Source: Symbiodinium natans
Lineage: Eukaryota > Sar > Dinophyceae > Suessiales > Symbiodiniaceae
NCBI GenBank assembly: GCA_905221605.1
Contig: CAJNDS010002528.1
Location: forward strand, 58,501 to 122,500
Reading direction: 5' to 3'
DNA: 64,000 nucleotides
A program made the translations under genes and the position numbers. Below, in pieces: positions 1 through 9,500 of the stretch. The notes beneath the pieces are model-generated. The model was not told the origin of the DNA. It saw only the letters and a program-made list of their open reading frames with translations, and did no database searches. The stretch's first letter is position 1; every line of letters starts with the position of its first letter.

Positions 1-2
1 AT

Positions 3-3000
3 CTCAGTCCAAGAGGCCCTTTGCCTCCCTACGCCAGAGACGGCGCCACCACCGATGGTGAAGCAAGCAGGAATGGGTGGTCGAGATCCTCCAGCTCCAC
101 CAATGGTTCCGGGAACTTCGGCTGCAACTCCGGGCCACCGCGACGACGGGGATATGCCCCTGGAGCCACCTTCTCCTGCTTCAACAGCCCCGCCTGGGGA
201 TTCCATCGGCCGCCTTCTTCTTGGTCTTGGACAGACGGGCTCGGAGCGCTCGTTCGTTCTTCCGCCGCCACCGCCGGCGGTAAAGGCGATGCCACGCCCC
301 GCTCCGGGGCCCTCCATGCCAACGGTTCCCGAATCGGAGGCCCCATCTTCCAGCAGCTCGGCCAATGTCCCCAGCTTCGATGCGGTGGTGGCTGCCGCAA
401 AGGAGACGATCAAGAAAGGATGAAGGGGATTTGGAGCCGTGGGCCCGGCTTGGAATGTATCATAGCTTTCTTTTGTGTTCGGGATGGAGTCCTGGACTAC
501 GCCGACGCGGCGCACCGAATTTCCTTTCGAGAAGAAAACAAAGATGTGAGTGCGTGGTTTCGTTTTCTTGAAACACATGTGAAGCATGAGTTGTTTGAGC
601 TTGGTTTGCCGCTTGGATTGCTTGAGCTTGAGCTTGCTTGTGCCCGAAACCCCTTTGAAACGCACCAAATCCCGAACCGTAACTTCAGCCCCAACCGAAC
701 CACCGCCAGCCTATACAGGAATGGTCTTGGGCCAGGACTGGATGTCATGGCCATCGTGGCCGTCTTGGGCTTCTGCAGCCTCTTGGGTGGTCTAGTGTTT
801 TGGGGGTTCCACATTTTGTTTGTCGAGTTTGAAAGGTGTTCCGTTGGAGAAAAGGATCGGAAGGTCTTTAGAGTGAGGCCGCGCAGGAAGGGCTGCAGTG
901 TTAGGATCTTTTGTGGGGACCACTGGGTCCGAGTGCCTAGCTACAAGCAGTTTGTCTTGCATAGGAAGGCCCCAAAACCCCAAACACGTACACGTTGCAT
1001 GTTGAGCATGTTGTTTTGCAAGGCTTGCAGTGTGCTTGGGAGTGTTTGTGCTTGGCTTGGTGTGCTTGATCTTGTTGAAAAGGGCAATGATGAGAGCCCG
1101 CCGGCGAGCAGTCCATTAGTGTGTCATCTGCGGATGATGCACAGAGGACTGCCAGTGCCGGGACAAGGGACTGAAGCTGAGCCCTTTGATTTGGAAGCTC
1201 CTCGTGGTGGGGAGCCCGGGTCTTCGTCTTCAAGGGTCCCCGAAGGGGTTCCGTCACCGTCAAGTCCCGATCACGAGCCTTCTGAGGTTTCTGAAAGACC
1301 CCCCAAGCCTCCAGAGAATCGACCGGAACCACCGGACAGTGGAGAAGAAGGATCTTTTAGGATTCCGTTGTCCTCAACCGCCTTGTATCATCATCGTGCT
1401 CAAGGCCATTTCCCTTATGATTCCAACTGTGACTCATGCTGTTCGTCGAAGGGTCGTGTCCCCGTGCGTCGCTTGCGTCGCCGTCTTCAAAAGGAGAATC
1501 AGACTGTTGGTCTTGATTTTTTCTTTTTCGGCAAGCTAAGAGTCCTGTTGATGACACACCTGGGTTCCAGGTATACTGTCAGTCTGCCCGCACCGAACCT
1601 CGAAGATCCACAATTGCTTGCTAACATCAACAGAGTGCTGCGTGAGATGGGACTGGTAGGCAAAGCCGTGACGTTTCGAATGGATCAAGAAGGATCTATT
1701 ATTGCTTTGGCAGAAAGACTGAGCAGGTCCCGAAACTGCCCCCACAGCGCAACCATTGTTGATGTGGTTCCAGGATATAGGCCACAAGCCAAAGGCTCGA
1801 TAGAACGACAAGTTGAATCGGTACGCCAAGGCTTCTGGGCTGTGTGGTTGGACTTGGAGCGCCAAATTGCTCTGAAGAAATTCCCTGGTCAAGATGCAGA
1901 GCTGGGAAAGTACCAGCTTCCCTTAGGGGGTCTCTTGTGGCAAGCCTGTGTGTTCTATGTTTCGAGGTGTTACAATCTGTGGTCCTCGAGCCACGGTGAC
2001 TCCACCACCAGCATTGATTTGCTGCACGAGGAAATAGTTCACCGAACTAGAACGCTTCCCTTTGGTTGCGTGGTTCAGGCAAAAGTTAGCAAGTCGAAGG
2101 CGCATCTTGCTAAATACCGGGGAGCGAAAACAGTCAAGGCTGTTTACTTAGGACCCGTGAACGCACGAGGTGGAGGGATCTTCGCGGCCCCTTTTGGTAG
2201 TACGGAGATTGACGTATTTCCGACCGGAAGAATCGTTGATGGAGCGTGCGAGGTGGGAACTGTCGAAGGCCTCGCTGTTGCGCAGTCTTTGGTTCTTGAT
2301 GGTAAAGACCCAGAACGGCCTGTCTTGTATGAACCCGAAGGTGTTGATGATGGGAATGGTCCTGAAGATGAAGTCATGGAAGGTGGTGTTGGCCCTTTAG
2401 ATGAAGAAGACGAAGAGATGATTGCTGACGATACCTATGCTCCCGTAAGTGCCCCAGCGGAAGAAGGTGAGGCAGGGATCCTGCCTGATGAGGGGGAAAA
2501 CATGGAGGACATGGAGATTGATTGGCTCACGAATCACCTCTTGGAGTCTTTGTACCGAGGACCTGACCTTCGAGCTACCTCACAGGAGGTGGCTGATTCG
2601 TTTACCTTGAAATTCGGAGGAAGTAGGGTCAAGTGCCAGGTACCACGAAATGCGGTCTCTGAAACATCCGGAGAACAGTTGGATCCGAGCCTTTTGTATG
2701 CCTCAATGAAGTTGGAACTAGAGGAACTCGAGTCGTTCGGAGTAGGAAAGGTGATCTCTGAAGATGAGGCCCGGAAGTCCGCACGTGAGAGCGGCAGGCG
2801 GGTACTTACCAGTCGGTGGGTTAACACGGTCAAGCGTAAAGGGCTGTACCGGTCACGTCTGGTAGTAAGAGATTATGCTTCGATGGGAGGCACGACCTTG
2901 TCTGAAGGTATCTACAGCCCGACTACGAGTTTGGAGGGATTGCGGCTTCTGTTGGCACTGCTTTGTCGAAGAGGTTCCGTGTTGAGCTGTGACGTGAGCG

Positions 3001-5087
3001 TTGCTTTTATGCATGCAGCAGTGTCAAGGCCTGAGTACGTAGAGCTTCCGAGTAACGTGAGTATTGCGGACTCTAAAATCCCTCAAAAGGCCGGAAACAA
3101 GAAGGTGTATCTTCGATTACACAAAGCCATGAACGGACTGAGATCAGCACCGCTTTCTTGGTATAAGGAGCTGAGTTCGCACTTGGAGCAGAGCGGATTC
3201 AGTCCAAGCTTGGACCCGACGATATACCGCAGGAAGACCTCCAAGGGTCTGACGCTGGTCCTCTTTTATGTTGACGATTTGTTAATCTACTCTGAGGACC
3301 CCTCCGAAGGGAAGAAGGTTTTCGAAGATCTACAGAAACGCTACAAGCTGAAACTGACTGGTGAGCTTCATGAGAATTGTGCGGGAGAAGTATCCTTTCT
3401 AGGACGGCGAATCTTCAGGAATAAGGGAGAGAAGAGAGTCTACTTTGGACTGGACGCTAAGTATTTGGATTCCTGCTGTGAAGAGTATGGGATAACCAAA
3501 CCGAACCCCAAGCTTCCGTCATTGGAGAAGCGCTACTCTGACCTCATTAAGAAAGGCCAAACAGAAAAGATCAGTCCAGCTGCTCACGAGAAGTACCGTA
3601 GGACCTTAGGGCGTCTAGCATGGGCTGCCCTCTCCAGACCAGATTTGCAGTTCTGCTGCGGATTTTTGGGGCGTCATCAGTCGGCCCCTGACGAGGCAGC
3701 TGAAACATGCATGAGGGATGTCCTTAAATGGGTCAAAGGTCTTCCGCATAAGGTTCAGGTGTTTCCGTCGACTCGGGAGATCCTGGAAGACGATGCGGAT
3801 CCCCAAGCGGTATCGTGCTTTACTGACGCAAGCTGGAGCCTGAATTCTGTTAGTGGTGGTGTGATTACTTGGGAAAACTGCTGTTTAAAGACGTTCAGCA
3901 GGAAGCAGTCCACCACAGCCCTTTCGAGCGCCGAGAGTGAGCTTGCGGCGCTTACTGAGATAGCCAGGGAAGGTTTGTACATTGCTCTCTTGACGGAGAC
4001 CATCTTGGAGAGCATCCCGAAGGACCGGGAAACGGGGTACTACCTTCTTAAGGGGTATTCGGACTCTGAAAGCGCCGTGTCCATTTCCAAAATGGGGACA
4101 TTATTGAGGAAAGTCCGCCATATTGAGTTAAGAGCCGCTTTTCTCCAAGAACTTGTCCAGCTTGGAAGATTCACGATTGAGCACATACCAGGTGCTGTCA
4201 ACCCGGCAGATGCTCTAACAAAAAGCCCGACTAACGACAGTTTGGTCAGCTTGTGCGAGGCTTGTGGCCTCATTCCGGAACCAGTCCCCTGGAAAGAGAA
4301 AAATTCCGGAACCAGCGCTTCTGTCACGTTTAAAGAGCCCAATAAACCAGCAGATGAAGTCTGCGAACTGAACGTCCCTGTTTCTTGGCGAGCCGCAGCA
4401 GAGAAGGTAGCAAGGAACCAGGCTTCGTATGTTGTGGTTGAGCTCTGCTGTGAAGAAGGAAGCTCTTTGTCAAAAGCTTGCTCGAAGAATCCTCGTATCG
4501 CGTATTTTGGAGTGACGAAGCAAGTGGATCTGTTAAGTGAAAATGGATACAAGCTTCTCAAAGAAGTCTTTAGCGTGTTACTTCAGGAAGGGGTGAAGGT
4601 GTATGCGCACTTGTCTACGCCTTGTTCGGCTGGGTGCGGACTTCGTCATTTGAGATTTCGAAAAGGTGGACAGGCCTACGCCAGATGGCGGGAGTCTCTT
4701 TTGGTCCACAAGAGGTCTTGGCGAAGGATTTGGAACCTTCTCCGTCCGTACGCGAACTGTCCGCGTCTTCTTCTTTCTCACGAGTGGCCAGCTAGGTCTG
4801 ACTTGTGGAATGAAACGGTCTTTAGGTCTGTAAGTCAACGTCTTGGTCTTGCGAAGGGATGTGTCGTCGATCGCTGTTGCTTCGAGAAAGGTTCTGAAAG
4901 AGCCTGGAAGAGGTGGTGGTTTTGTAGTAACTCTTCGAATTTCATCAACAGTATGGCTAGGAACCGCTGTGATGAGAGCCACCAACACATCCACCTTCAG
5001 CTCCCGGCGTCAGGTGTGTACCCTGAGCTGTTAGGAGAAGAAATGCTGAAGGGTGCGAGACGAGCTATGGAAGAAGACAGGACTTGA
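3..5087 (+). CDS. Copia pol: integrase, reverse transcriptase, RNase H, C-terminal accessory domain (element 1)
   Basis: The frame is open from the left edge, so the true start lies outside. Integrase begins with an H..H..C..C zinc finger near 1384-1445 (AQGHFPYDSNCDSC). It is followed by the D, D, E residues in GLDFFFF (about 1508), RMDQEG (about 1678) and SIERQ (about 1798). The copia RT has YVDD at 3267-3278 and the usual fingers motif ending in SRWV near 2810. RNase H shows CFTDASW (about 3817), SSAESELAAL (about 3928) and SDSESAV (about 4060). About 220 residues then follow that belong to neither domain, with VVELCCEEG (about 4432), STPCSAG (about 4612) and HEWP (4780-4791). No stop or frameshift interrupts pol over 5 kb, so this copy may be intact here. 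The first 1.3 kb in this frame is low-complexity and may be a spacer between protease and integrase. Confidence 0.9.
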   Translation, partial: LSPRGPLPPYARDGATTDGEASRNGWSRSSSSTNGSGNFGCNSGPPRRRGYAPGATFSCFNSPAWGFHRPPSSWSWTDGLGALVRSSAATAGGKGDATPRSGALHANGSRIGGPIFQQLGQCPQLRCGGGCRKGDDQERMKGIWSRGPGLECIIAFFCVRDGVLDYADAAHRISFREENKDVSAWFRFLETHVKHELFELGLPLGLLELELACARNPFETHQIPNRNFSPNRTTASLYRNGLGPGLDVMAIVAVLGFCSLLGGLVFWGFHILFVEFERCSVGEKDRKVFRVRPRRKGCSVRIFCGDHWVRVPSYKQFVLHRKAPKPQTRTRCMLSMLFCKACSVLGSVCAWLGVLDLVEKGNDESPPASSPLVCHLRMMHRGLPVPGQGTEAEPFDLEAPRGGEPGSSSSRVPEGVPSPSSPDHEPSEVSERPPKPPENRPEPPDSGEEGSFRIPLSSTALYHHRAQGHFPYDSNCDSCCSSKGRVPVRRLRRRLQKENQTVGLDFFFFGKLRVLLMTHLGSRYTVSLPAPNLEDPQLLANINRVLREMGLVGKAVTFRMDQEGSIIALAERLSRSRNCPHSATIVDVVPGYRPQAKGSIERQVESVRQGFWAVWLDLERQIALKKFPGQDAELGKYQLPLGGLLWQACVFYVSRCYNLWSSSHGDSTTSIDLLHEEIVHRTRTLPFGCVVQAKVSKSKAHLAKYRGAKTVKAVYLGPVNARGGGIFAAPFGSTEIDVFPTGRIVDGACEVGTVEGLAVAQSLVLDGKDPERPVLYEPEGVDDGNGPEDEVMEGGVGPLDEEDEEMIADDTYAPVSAPAEEGEAGILPDEGENMEDMEIDWLTNHLLESLYRGPDLRATSQEVADSFTLKFGGSRVKCQVPRNAVSETSGEQLDPSLLYASMKLELEELESFGVGKVISEDEARKSARESGRRVLTSRWVNTVKRKGLYRSRLVVRDYASMGGTTLSEGIYSPTTSLEGLRLLLALLCRRGSVLSCDVSVAFMHAAVSRPEYVELPSNVSIADSKIPQKAGNKKVYLRLHKAMNGLRSAPLSWYKELSSHLEQSGFSPSLDPTIYRRKTSKGLTLVLFYVDDLLIYSEDPSEGKKVFEDLQKRYKLKLTGELHENCAGEVSFLGRRIFRNKGEKRVYFGLDAKYLDSCCEEYGITKPNPKLPSLEKRYSDLIKKGQTEKISPAAHEKYRRTLGRLAWAALSRPDLQFCCGFLGRHQSAPDEAAETCMRDVLKWVKGLPHKVQVFPSTREILEDDADPQAVSCFTDASWSLNSVSGGVITWENCCLKTFSRKQSTTALSSAESELAALTEIAREGLYIALLTETILESIPKDRETGYYLLKGYSDSESAVSISKMGTLLRKVRHIELRAAFLQELVQLGRFTIEHIPGAVNPADALTKSPTNDSLVSLCEACGLIPEPVPWKEKNSGTSASVTFKEPNKPADEVCELNVPVSWRAAAEKVARNQASYVVVELCCEEGSSLSKACSKNPRIAYFGVTKQVDLLSENGYKLLKEVFSVLLQEGVKVYAHLSTPCSAGCGLRHLRFRKGGQAYARWRESLLVHKRSWRRIWNLLRPYANCPRLLLSHEWPARSDLWNETVFRSVSQRLGLAKGCVVDRCCFEKGSERAWKRWWFCSNSSNFINSMARNRCDESHQHIHLQLPASGVYPELLGEEMLKGARRAMEEDRT
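55..423 (+). CDS. End of the overlapping +1 ORF between protease and integrase (element 1)
   Basis: This frame is +1 relative to pol and ends at a stop at 421-423, well upstream of the integrase zinc finger. The peptide is rich in Pro, Ala and Ser and ends in AAKETIKKG. Elements 2 and 3 have an ORF in the same relative frame and place, so this is probably its C-terminal end rather than a chance frame. The start shown is only the first in-frame ATG visible. No domain is recognised. Confidence 0.4.
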   Translation: MVKQAGMGGRDPPAPPMVPGTSAATPGHRDDGDMPLEPPSPASTAPPGDSIGRLLLGLGQTGSERSFVLPPPPPAVKAMPRPAPGPSMPTVPESEAPSSSSSANVPSFDAVVAAAKETIKKG

Positions 5088-5108
5088 GGACGCAACTGTT
5101 GCAGGCAT

Positions 5109-5115
5109 GAGGGGG
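5109..5115 (+). promoter_or_regulatory. Polypurine tract of element 1
   Basis: GAGGGGG directly precedes the inferred 3' LTR start. Elements 2 (15499-15505) and 3 (24269-24277) have the same kind of tract at the same place. In LTR elements this tract primes plus-strand DNA synthesis. Confidence 0.7.
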
Positions 5116-5770
5116 TGTGAAAGTTTTTGACTTCCTTGTGAGTGCCTTTACAGTTGACAGGATGTCTTGCACATGTGACATGAACCATGAGTTTGCATTG
5201 CATGAGTTGAGAGCTGTGCTTGAACCGTTTGTTTGGTGTTAGCAGAAGCAGGCATGGACATAGCATGTTTGGAGCTTGGCTTGAAAGTGTTTCTTGCTTT
5301 GAGCTTGACGTAGGATGCTTGGAGTGTACATGATGAGCAGAGAAGCACTCGAGATGCTTTAGGAGCATCCTTGAAGAAGTGCGTGTTGCTCTGAGTTTGC
5401 TCTTCAAACCTTGGCCGCCGACCCTCGCTTCGCTCGTGTCGTCGTACTGAGGTTCGAGCAGAGTGGCTGTGCACTTGTATGCTTGTTTTGCTGTAGCACT
5501 GAAGTCCTGAGAAGCATTAGGACGTTTGCATGTGTTCCTCCTTTGTTTAACAAAGTTGAGATGGAATTCACGAAAGTGAAGCTGCGCTGACTCTGCGAGA
5601 GACTTGCCGAACACCTCTGGTGTTTTGGCTCAAGCGTGGAGTGAAAAAGTGCTCTGCGTTTTTCACAAAACTGTTGTCTCCGCAAACCATTCCATCCATT
5701 CTCCACGAATTACCGTCGAGACAAGGCCACCATCCTTCTTTCTTCATCAACTTGCCTACACAAAACAACG
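5116..5770 (+). repeat. 3' LTR of copia element 1 (single copy in view)
   Basis: It starts after the polypurine tract with TGTGAAAG. I end it at AACAACG (5770) by analogy with elements 2 and 3. It contains a spliced-leader-like motif at 5614-5634 (15 of 21 identical to the dinoflagellate leader, the last 12 contiguous). The partner LTR lies outside the window, so neither boundary can be checked by LTR-LTR comparison. The five bases after the proposed end are GCTGC, the same five as the target duplication of element 2, which may be chance. Confidence 0.55.
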
Positions 5771-6015
5771 GCTGCTTCACGTTCGCGAAGATCACATTGT
5801 CCCTGAACTGCAGCAACTCTTCATTCGCACCTTAACTTCGAACATCACCGCCTGCTTCATACCTCCTCGCGGAATCTTCTACACCCTCTTGGCTGAAACA
5901 CCGGGCTCTTCACAAACCTGGACTCTTTCCATGACGATCTTGCGATGCTGCTGTGCTCGCTGCCGCTGTAGCCAAATATTCAACTGCCTGAGCTAGCTTT
6001 GCCAACCACAGCTGC
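5771..6015 (+). other. Junction segment between element 1 and the element 2 insertion point
   Basis: This stretch continues at 16049 once element 2 is removed. By length it should contain part of the 5' LTR U3 region of element 3. I see no clear similarity to the U3 of element 3's own 3' LTR (24278-24519). No ORF here is convincing. Confidence 0.4.
6011..6015 (+). repeat. Target site duplication GCTGC, left copy
   Basis: GCTGC flanks element 2 on the left and again at 16044-16048 on the right. Five bases is the usual duplication for copia integrases. It fixes the element ends as AGTTGA...TCAACG. Confidence 0.85.
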
Positions 6016-6552
6016 AGTTGATATATGTGACCCTCCTAGTTTCCCAGTTGACACGTGATGTGCACTTGAGTTGTCTGCTATGAGTGTGAAGCATAGGCAC
6101 GAGGACATGTCAGGCAGTGCAGATTTGTTTTGGCTTGGTGAGATCTTGTTTTGAGTAGGAAGAACCGTTTTCTGTTCGTTTTCTCGAAACTCGTTTGTCG
6201 GAACTCGTTTCCTGTTTGTGACCTGGTATTTGGTGACCAGAAGTGACTCAAGCCAGTTTAGGTCTGCACAGAGCTCAGCAGAGCCCTAAGAGGTGCTAGG
6301 AACCTACCCACCGTGTTTAGGAGTAGAAGTTCCATGGCTGAGTGTTTTCACCTGAAGTACCTTTGTTTTCCCATGTCTGGCAGACAGTGAATTGAAGCTG
6401 GAGAGCCGTGCTCGCATTGGCTCAAGACGAGCGGAGCTCGAGAAGCTGTGAACAGCGCAGTGAAAAGAGTCCGCACTTCGTGCTGTGAGGGTTGAGTGTA
6501 GTCTTGACCTGAGGTCCCTTAGGCCCCCGTAGCTGTGCCACGAGTTTCAACG
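6016..6552 (+). repeat. 5' LTR of copia element 2
   Basis: The LTR is 537 bases, from AGTTGATATA to TTTCAACG, with imperfect terminal inverted bases (GTTGA/TCAAC). It matches 15506-16043 with three differences. A spliced-leader-like motif lies at 6406-6426, 126 bases before the LTR end. The termini are not the canonical TG...CA. Confidence 0.95.
6406..6426 (+). other. Spliced-leader relic in the LTR of element 2
   Basis: These 21 bases begin CCGT and end TTGGCTCAAG. They match the 21 defined bases of the dinoflagellate spliced leader at 15 positions, with the same length between the two conserved ends. The copy in the 3' LTR (about 15896-15917) is identical. Confidence 0.55.
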
Positions 6553-6564
6553 TGGTAGCGGAGC
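6553..6564 (+). promoter_or_regulatory. Primer binding site of element 2
   Basis: TGGTAGCGGAGC follows the 5' LTR without a gap. TGG would pair with a tRNA CCA end, and the sequence resembles the initiator-Met primer sites of copia elements. The same 12 bases occur at the same place in element 3 (16304-16315). Confidence 0.85.
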
Positions 6565-6577
6565 TTCGTGCTCCAGC

Positions 6578-9500
6578 ATGGACAATGGTGAAGAACGTGT
6601 ACCTGGACGAGACCGTTCTCCTAGAGGCCGCAGTGCAAGCAGCCTGAGTTCCACAGGGCTTTCTGGTGCAAGGTCACCAAGTGCCCGTGGGAGAAGAGAA
6701 CGTGGAAGGTCTTTACCAGCACGACCAGCTTCAGTTCCACGCGGAGTAGACCCAAGGCAGTGGACAGCTACGACTGGAGCAGGCCATCAGCCACCAGTCG
6801 GGGCTGTACCCTCGTTTGGACCTCAGTTCTACCAGATGGGAACACCCCCTCAGACGGCACCACAAGAACCCCTTCAAGTTCCGAATACGCAGTTGCCCAT
6901 TGCACCTGGAGTAGCTCAACAGATGGAGTTTACAAGAGCAATGCTGCAAGCACAGGACGAGCAGATCCGACAGCAGGCAGCTCAACTTCAACAGATGAGT
7001 GCCATGCTGACGCAGGCATTGCAGCTTGCAAGTGCGAATGCTGCCAATGCACAAAATGCAACAGCTACAACTTCATCGTCGACGAGTCCTACCCCTGGAG
7101 GAAACCCCTCAGCATCATCTGCGAATGCATCGACCCCTGTGGATATGGAAGTAGACTCTGGTGTACGAAACAAGAGAGCAGAGGGTTACATTCCACAGTT
7201 GCCTCAGCTGAACTATGCGTCCATGACGAGCAGACATGCTGAAATCCGAGTTTGGACAGCCTACAGAGACGAACTTACGAGTTGGCTTTGTTTGCTCGAC
7301 GACCGCTACGCTACGGAATTGCAAGAAGCGATCAGTAGCAATGTGGAAGTCTTGCAAGTGAGGCTTGAAGCCGGGAAAGCAGCCCGGTCAACCAAACTTT
7401 GGTTTTTGCTTCGTCAGTCCATGAGCAAGTTCCAACGTGGGCAAGATTTGGTGCATCTCATCGAGGTGAAACAAATGGGAGCAAGTGCCGGATACGAACT
7501 CTGGCGCTCGTTGAACAACGAATTGTCAGTTCGCTCCAGAGTGGAGGGACAGGCCCTCCGCGAACAGGCGTTAGGCCTGGTGCCACCAAAGCATCTCAAG
7601 CGACCACTTGATGTCGCCAGGTGGTACACCACCGAGCTTCTCAAGTTCGAGGCGCAGGTGAAGCATCGCTTCCCGGAGTTGCTCATCGGAGAACAAGAGG
7701 GAGTCCTGTGCCTGATGAAGCACTTGGACTCTGAGACCAAGAGATATCTGCTCCTCCATCACTCAACAAAGAGCATGGGTGAGCTGATGACTGGTTTGCA
7801 GTTTTACGACGAGCAACTTCGTGTGATGGACTTCCAGAGAGAAGGAGCATCCGGGTATGCGAATGCTTTCAAGGGCGGTAAGGGCGAGAAGGGCGACAGA
7901 GACAAGAGCAACAAAGGCTCCAAGGGCAACAAGGGCAACAAAGGCGAGAAAGGAGAAAAGGGACTGAAGGGCGGCAAAGCGAAAGGAAAGGACAAGAAAG
8001 GTGAGCGAAGCGGAAAAGGGGACAAAGCTCGAAGCAAGAGCAGAGAAGCGAAGAAGACAGATGTCTGCCGGAACTGCGGGAAGACTGGACACTGGGCACG
8101 CGACTGCTGGGCACCTCCGAAGGACAAAGCCGCAGCGGCAACGAACCAGGCCGTTACGACGCAGCCAGAGGCACCATCATCTTCATCGTCTACTTCGGCG
8201 AAAGCAGCAGCACAGCCCACAACCAAGGGTAGTGGAAAAACACAGTCATCAATCAAGACGTTTCTGGAGGGATATCACTTTGGTATGATGCTCACGAACC
8301 AAGTGGTTAGTTTTCCTTCAGATGATCGTATTTACTGGCTGATTGACTCTGGTAGTTCGTTCCACATCATCACGAGAGAGACGCTTGAGAGTGATCATGT
8401 GAAGGTCCTTGCATGGCTTGAAGGACGCCCGAAGTCGTATGCGGAGACTGCGACAGGAGATTCCGTTGAGATTGGCGGATCGACACATGTTTTGGTGGAA
8501 GTTTGCTTTGAAACCACCACATCAGCATCACTGAAGAGCAGTTCTGAGCATGAGGGTGACGCTGTGTACATGTGTAGGGCTAGGTTTGAAGCCGTCATTT
8601 CCGATCAGATCAAGCACAATTTGCTGAATATCAACTTGCTTTGTCAGAATGGAGGTTGGGAGCCAGCAATGTGCGGCCAGCAGGGCGTAATTACCGTCCG
8701 AAAGCACGGCGTAACGCTGAAACCAACCATGTTTGCTTCAGTTAGTTGGCTTGCGTCAGTTCGGAATGACCATCCTTTAGCGCTGAAACCGCAGGATTTG
8801 ATCGCCAAAACGGAACAGTTTCGTCGAAGTCGGTCTCGCAAGTCGTCTTCGAGTCGTGATTTTCATCGTTCGACTTCGAATCGAGGTCATCGCAGCTCTG
8901 CGAGAGTGTGTGTTGAGCCCGAAAACCCCGAATTGCTGGATGTTTCATGTCTTGATGAGGTAGTTGATTGCGAGTTTCAGACGAGCCACGAACATGTTGA
9001 CCTGGACCAAGGCGAAGCTAAGGACAGACTAAGGACAGTCGGTGACGTTTCCGGCTCTGCGAGGGATCAACTTCAATTTTTCAGTCATGTGGATACGCCA
9101 GTTGTTCGTGAGCTTGATAGGGATGAACGCTTGATTTTTAGTGAAGACAACAGCGTTATCTCACACAAGCAACAGGACAACAGCACCACACCAGCAGTCG
9201 AGCGGCTTGTCTTTAAAAATGACAGCAGCGTTATCTCACACAAGCAACAGGACAACAGCACCACACCAGCAGTTGAGCGTCTTGTGCATGAGCATGGTAG
9301 GGAAACAGTTGTCTGTCGTGCTTGCTTGGAGGATTTCCCTGATGAGGTTGAGATTGGCAGCTTGGATTGCTCAAAGAGGCGAAGTTTTCCTAGAGTAGGA
9401 CAGATAGGAGACCGCCGCTATGGATCCGAGTGCCACGATGCAACAGAGCATTCAACAGTTGGAAGGCATGCGCCAGGGGGCGAGACGCAGGAGACTGATA

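Larger units (their letters stand above)
1..5770 (+). mobile_element. Ty1/copia LTR retrotransposon 1, 5' part outside the window
   Basis: The element enters from the left edge with its pol frame already open, so its 5' LTR, primer site, gag and protease are not in view. What remains is integrase, reverse transcriptase, RNase H and an extra C-terminal domain, then a polypurine tract (5109-5115) and a 3' LTR that I place at 5116-5770. The order integrase before RT is diagnostic of Ty1/copia. The LTR end at 5770 is inferred: elements 2 and 3 also end in AACG, 126-139 bases after a spliced-leader-like motif, and here the spacing is 136. The two bases after the tract (TG) resemble element 3 rather than element 2. 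Confidence 0.9.

Noticed and set aside
29-400. Antisense ORFs opposite the copia and non-LTR coding regions, such as this 123-residue one and many at 33056-36526
   Set aside because: They are opposite GC-rich coding sequence with no motifs, so they are mirror frames.
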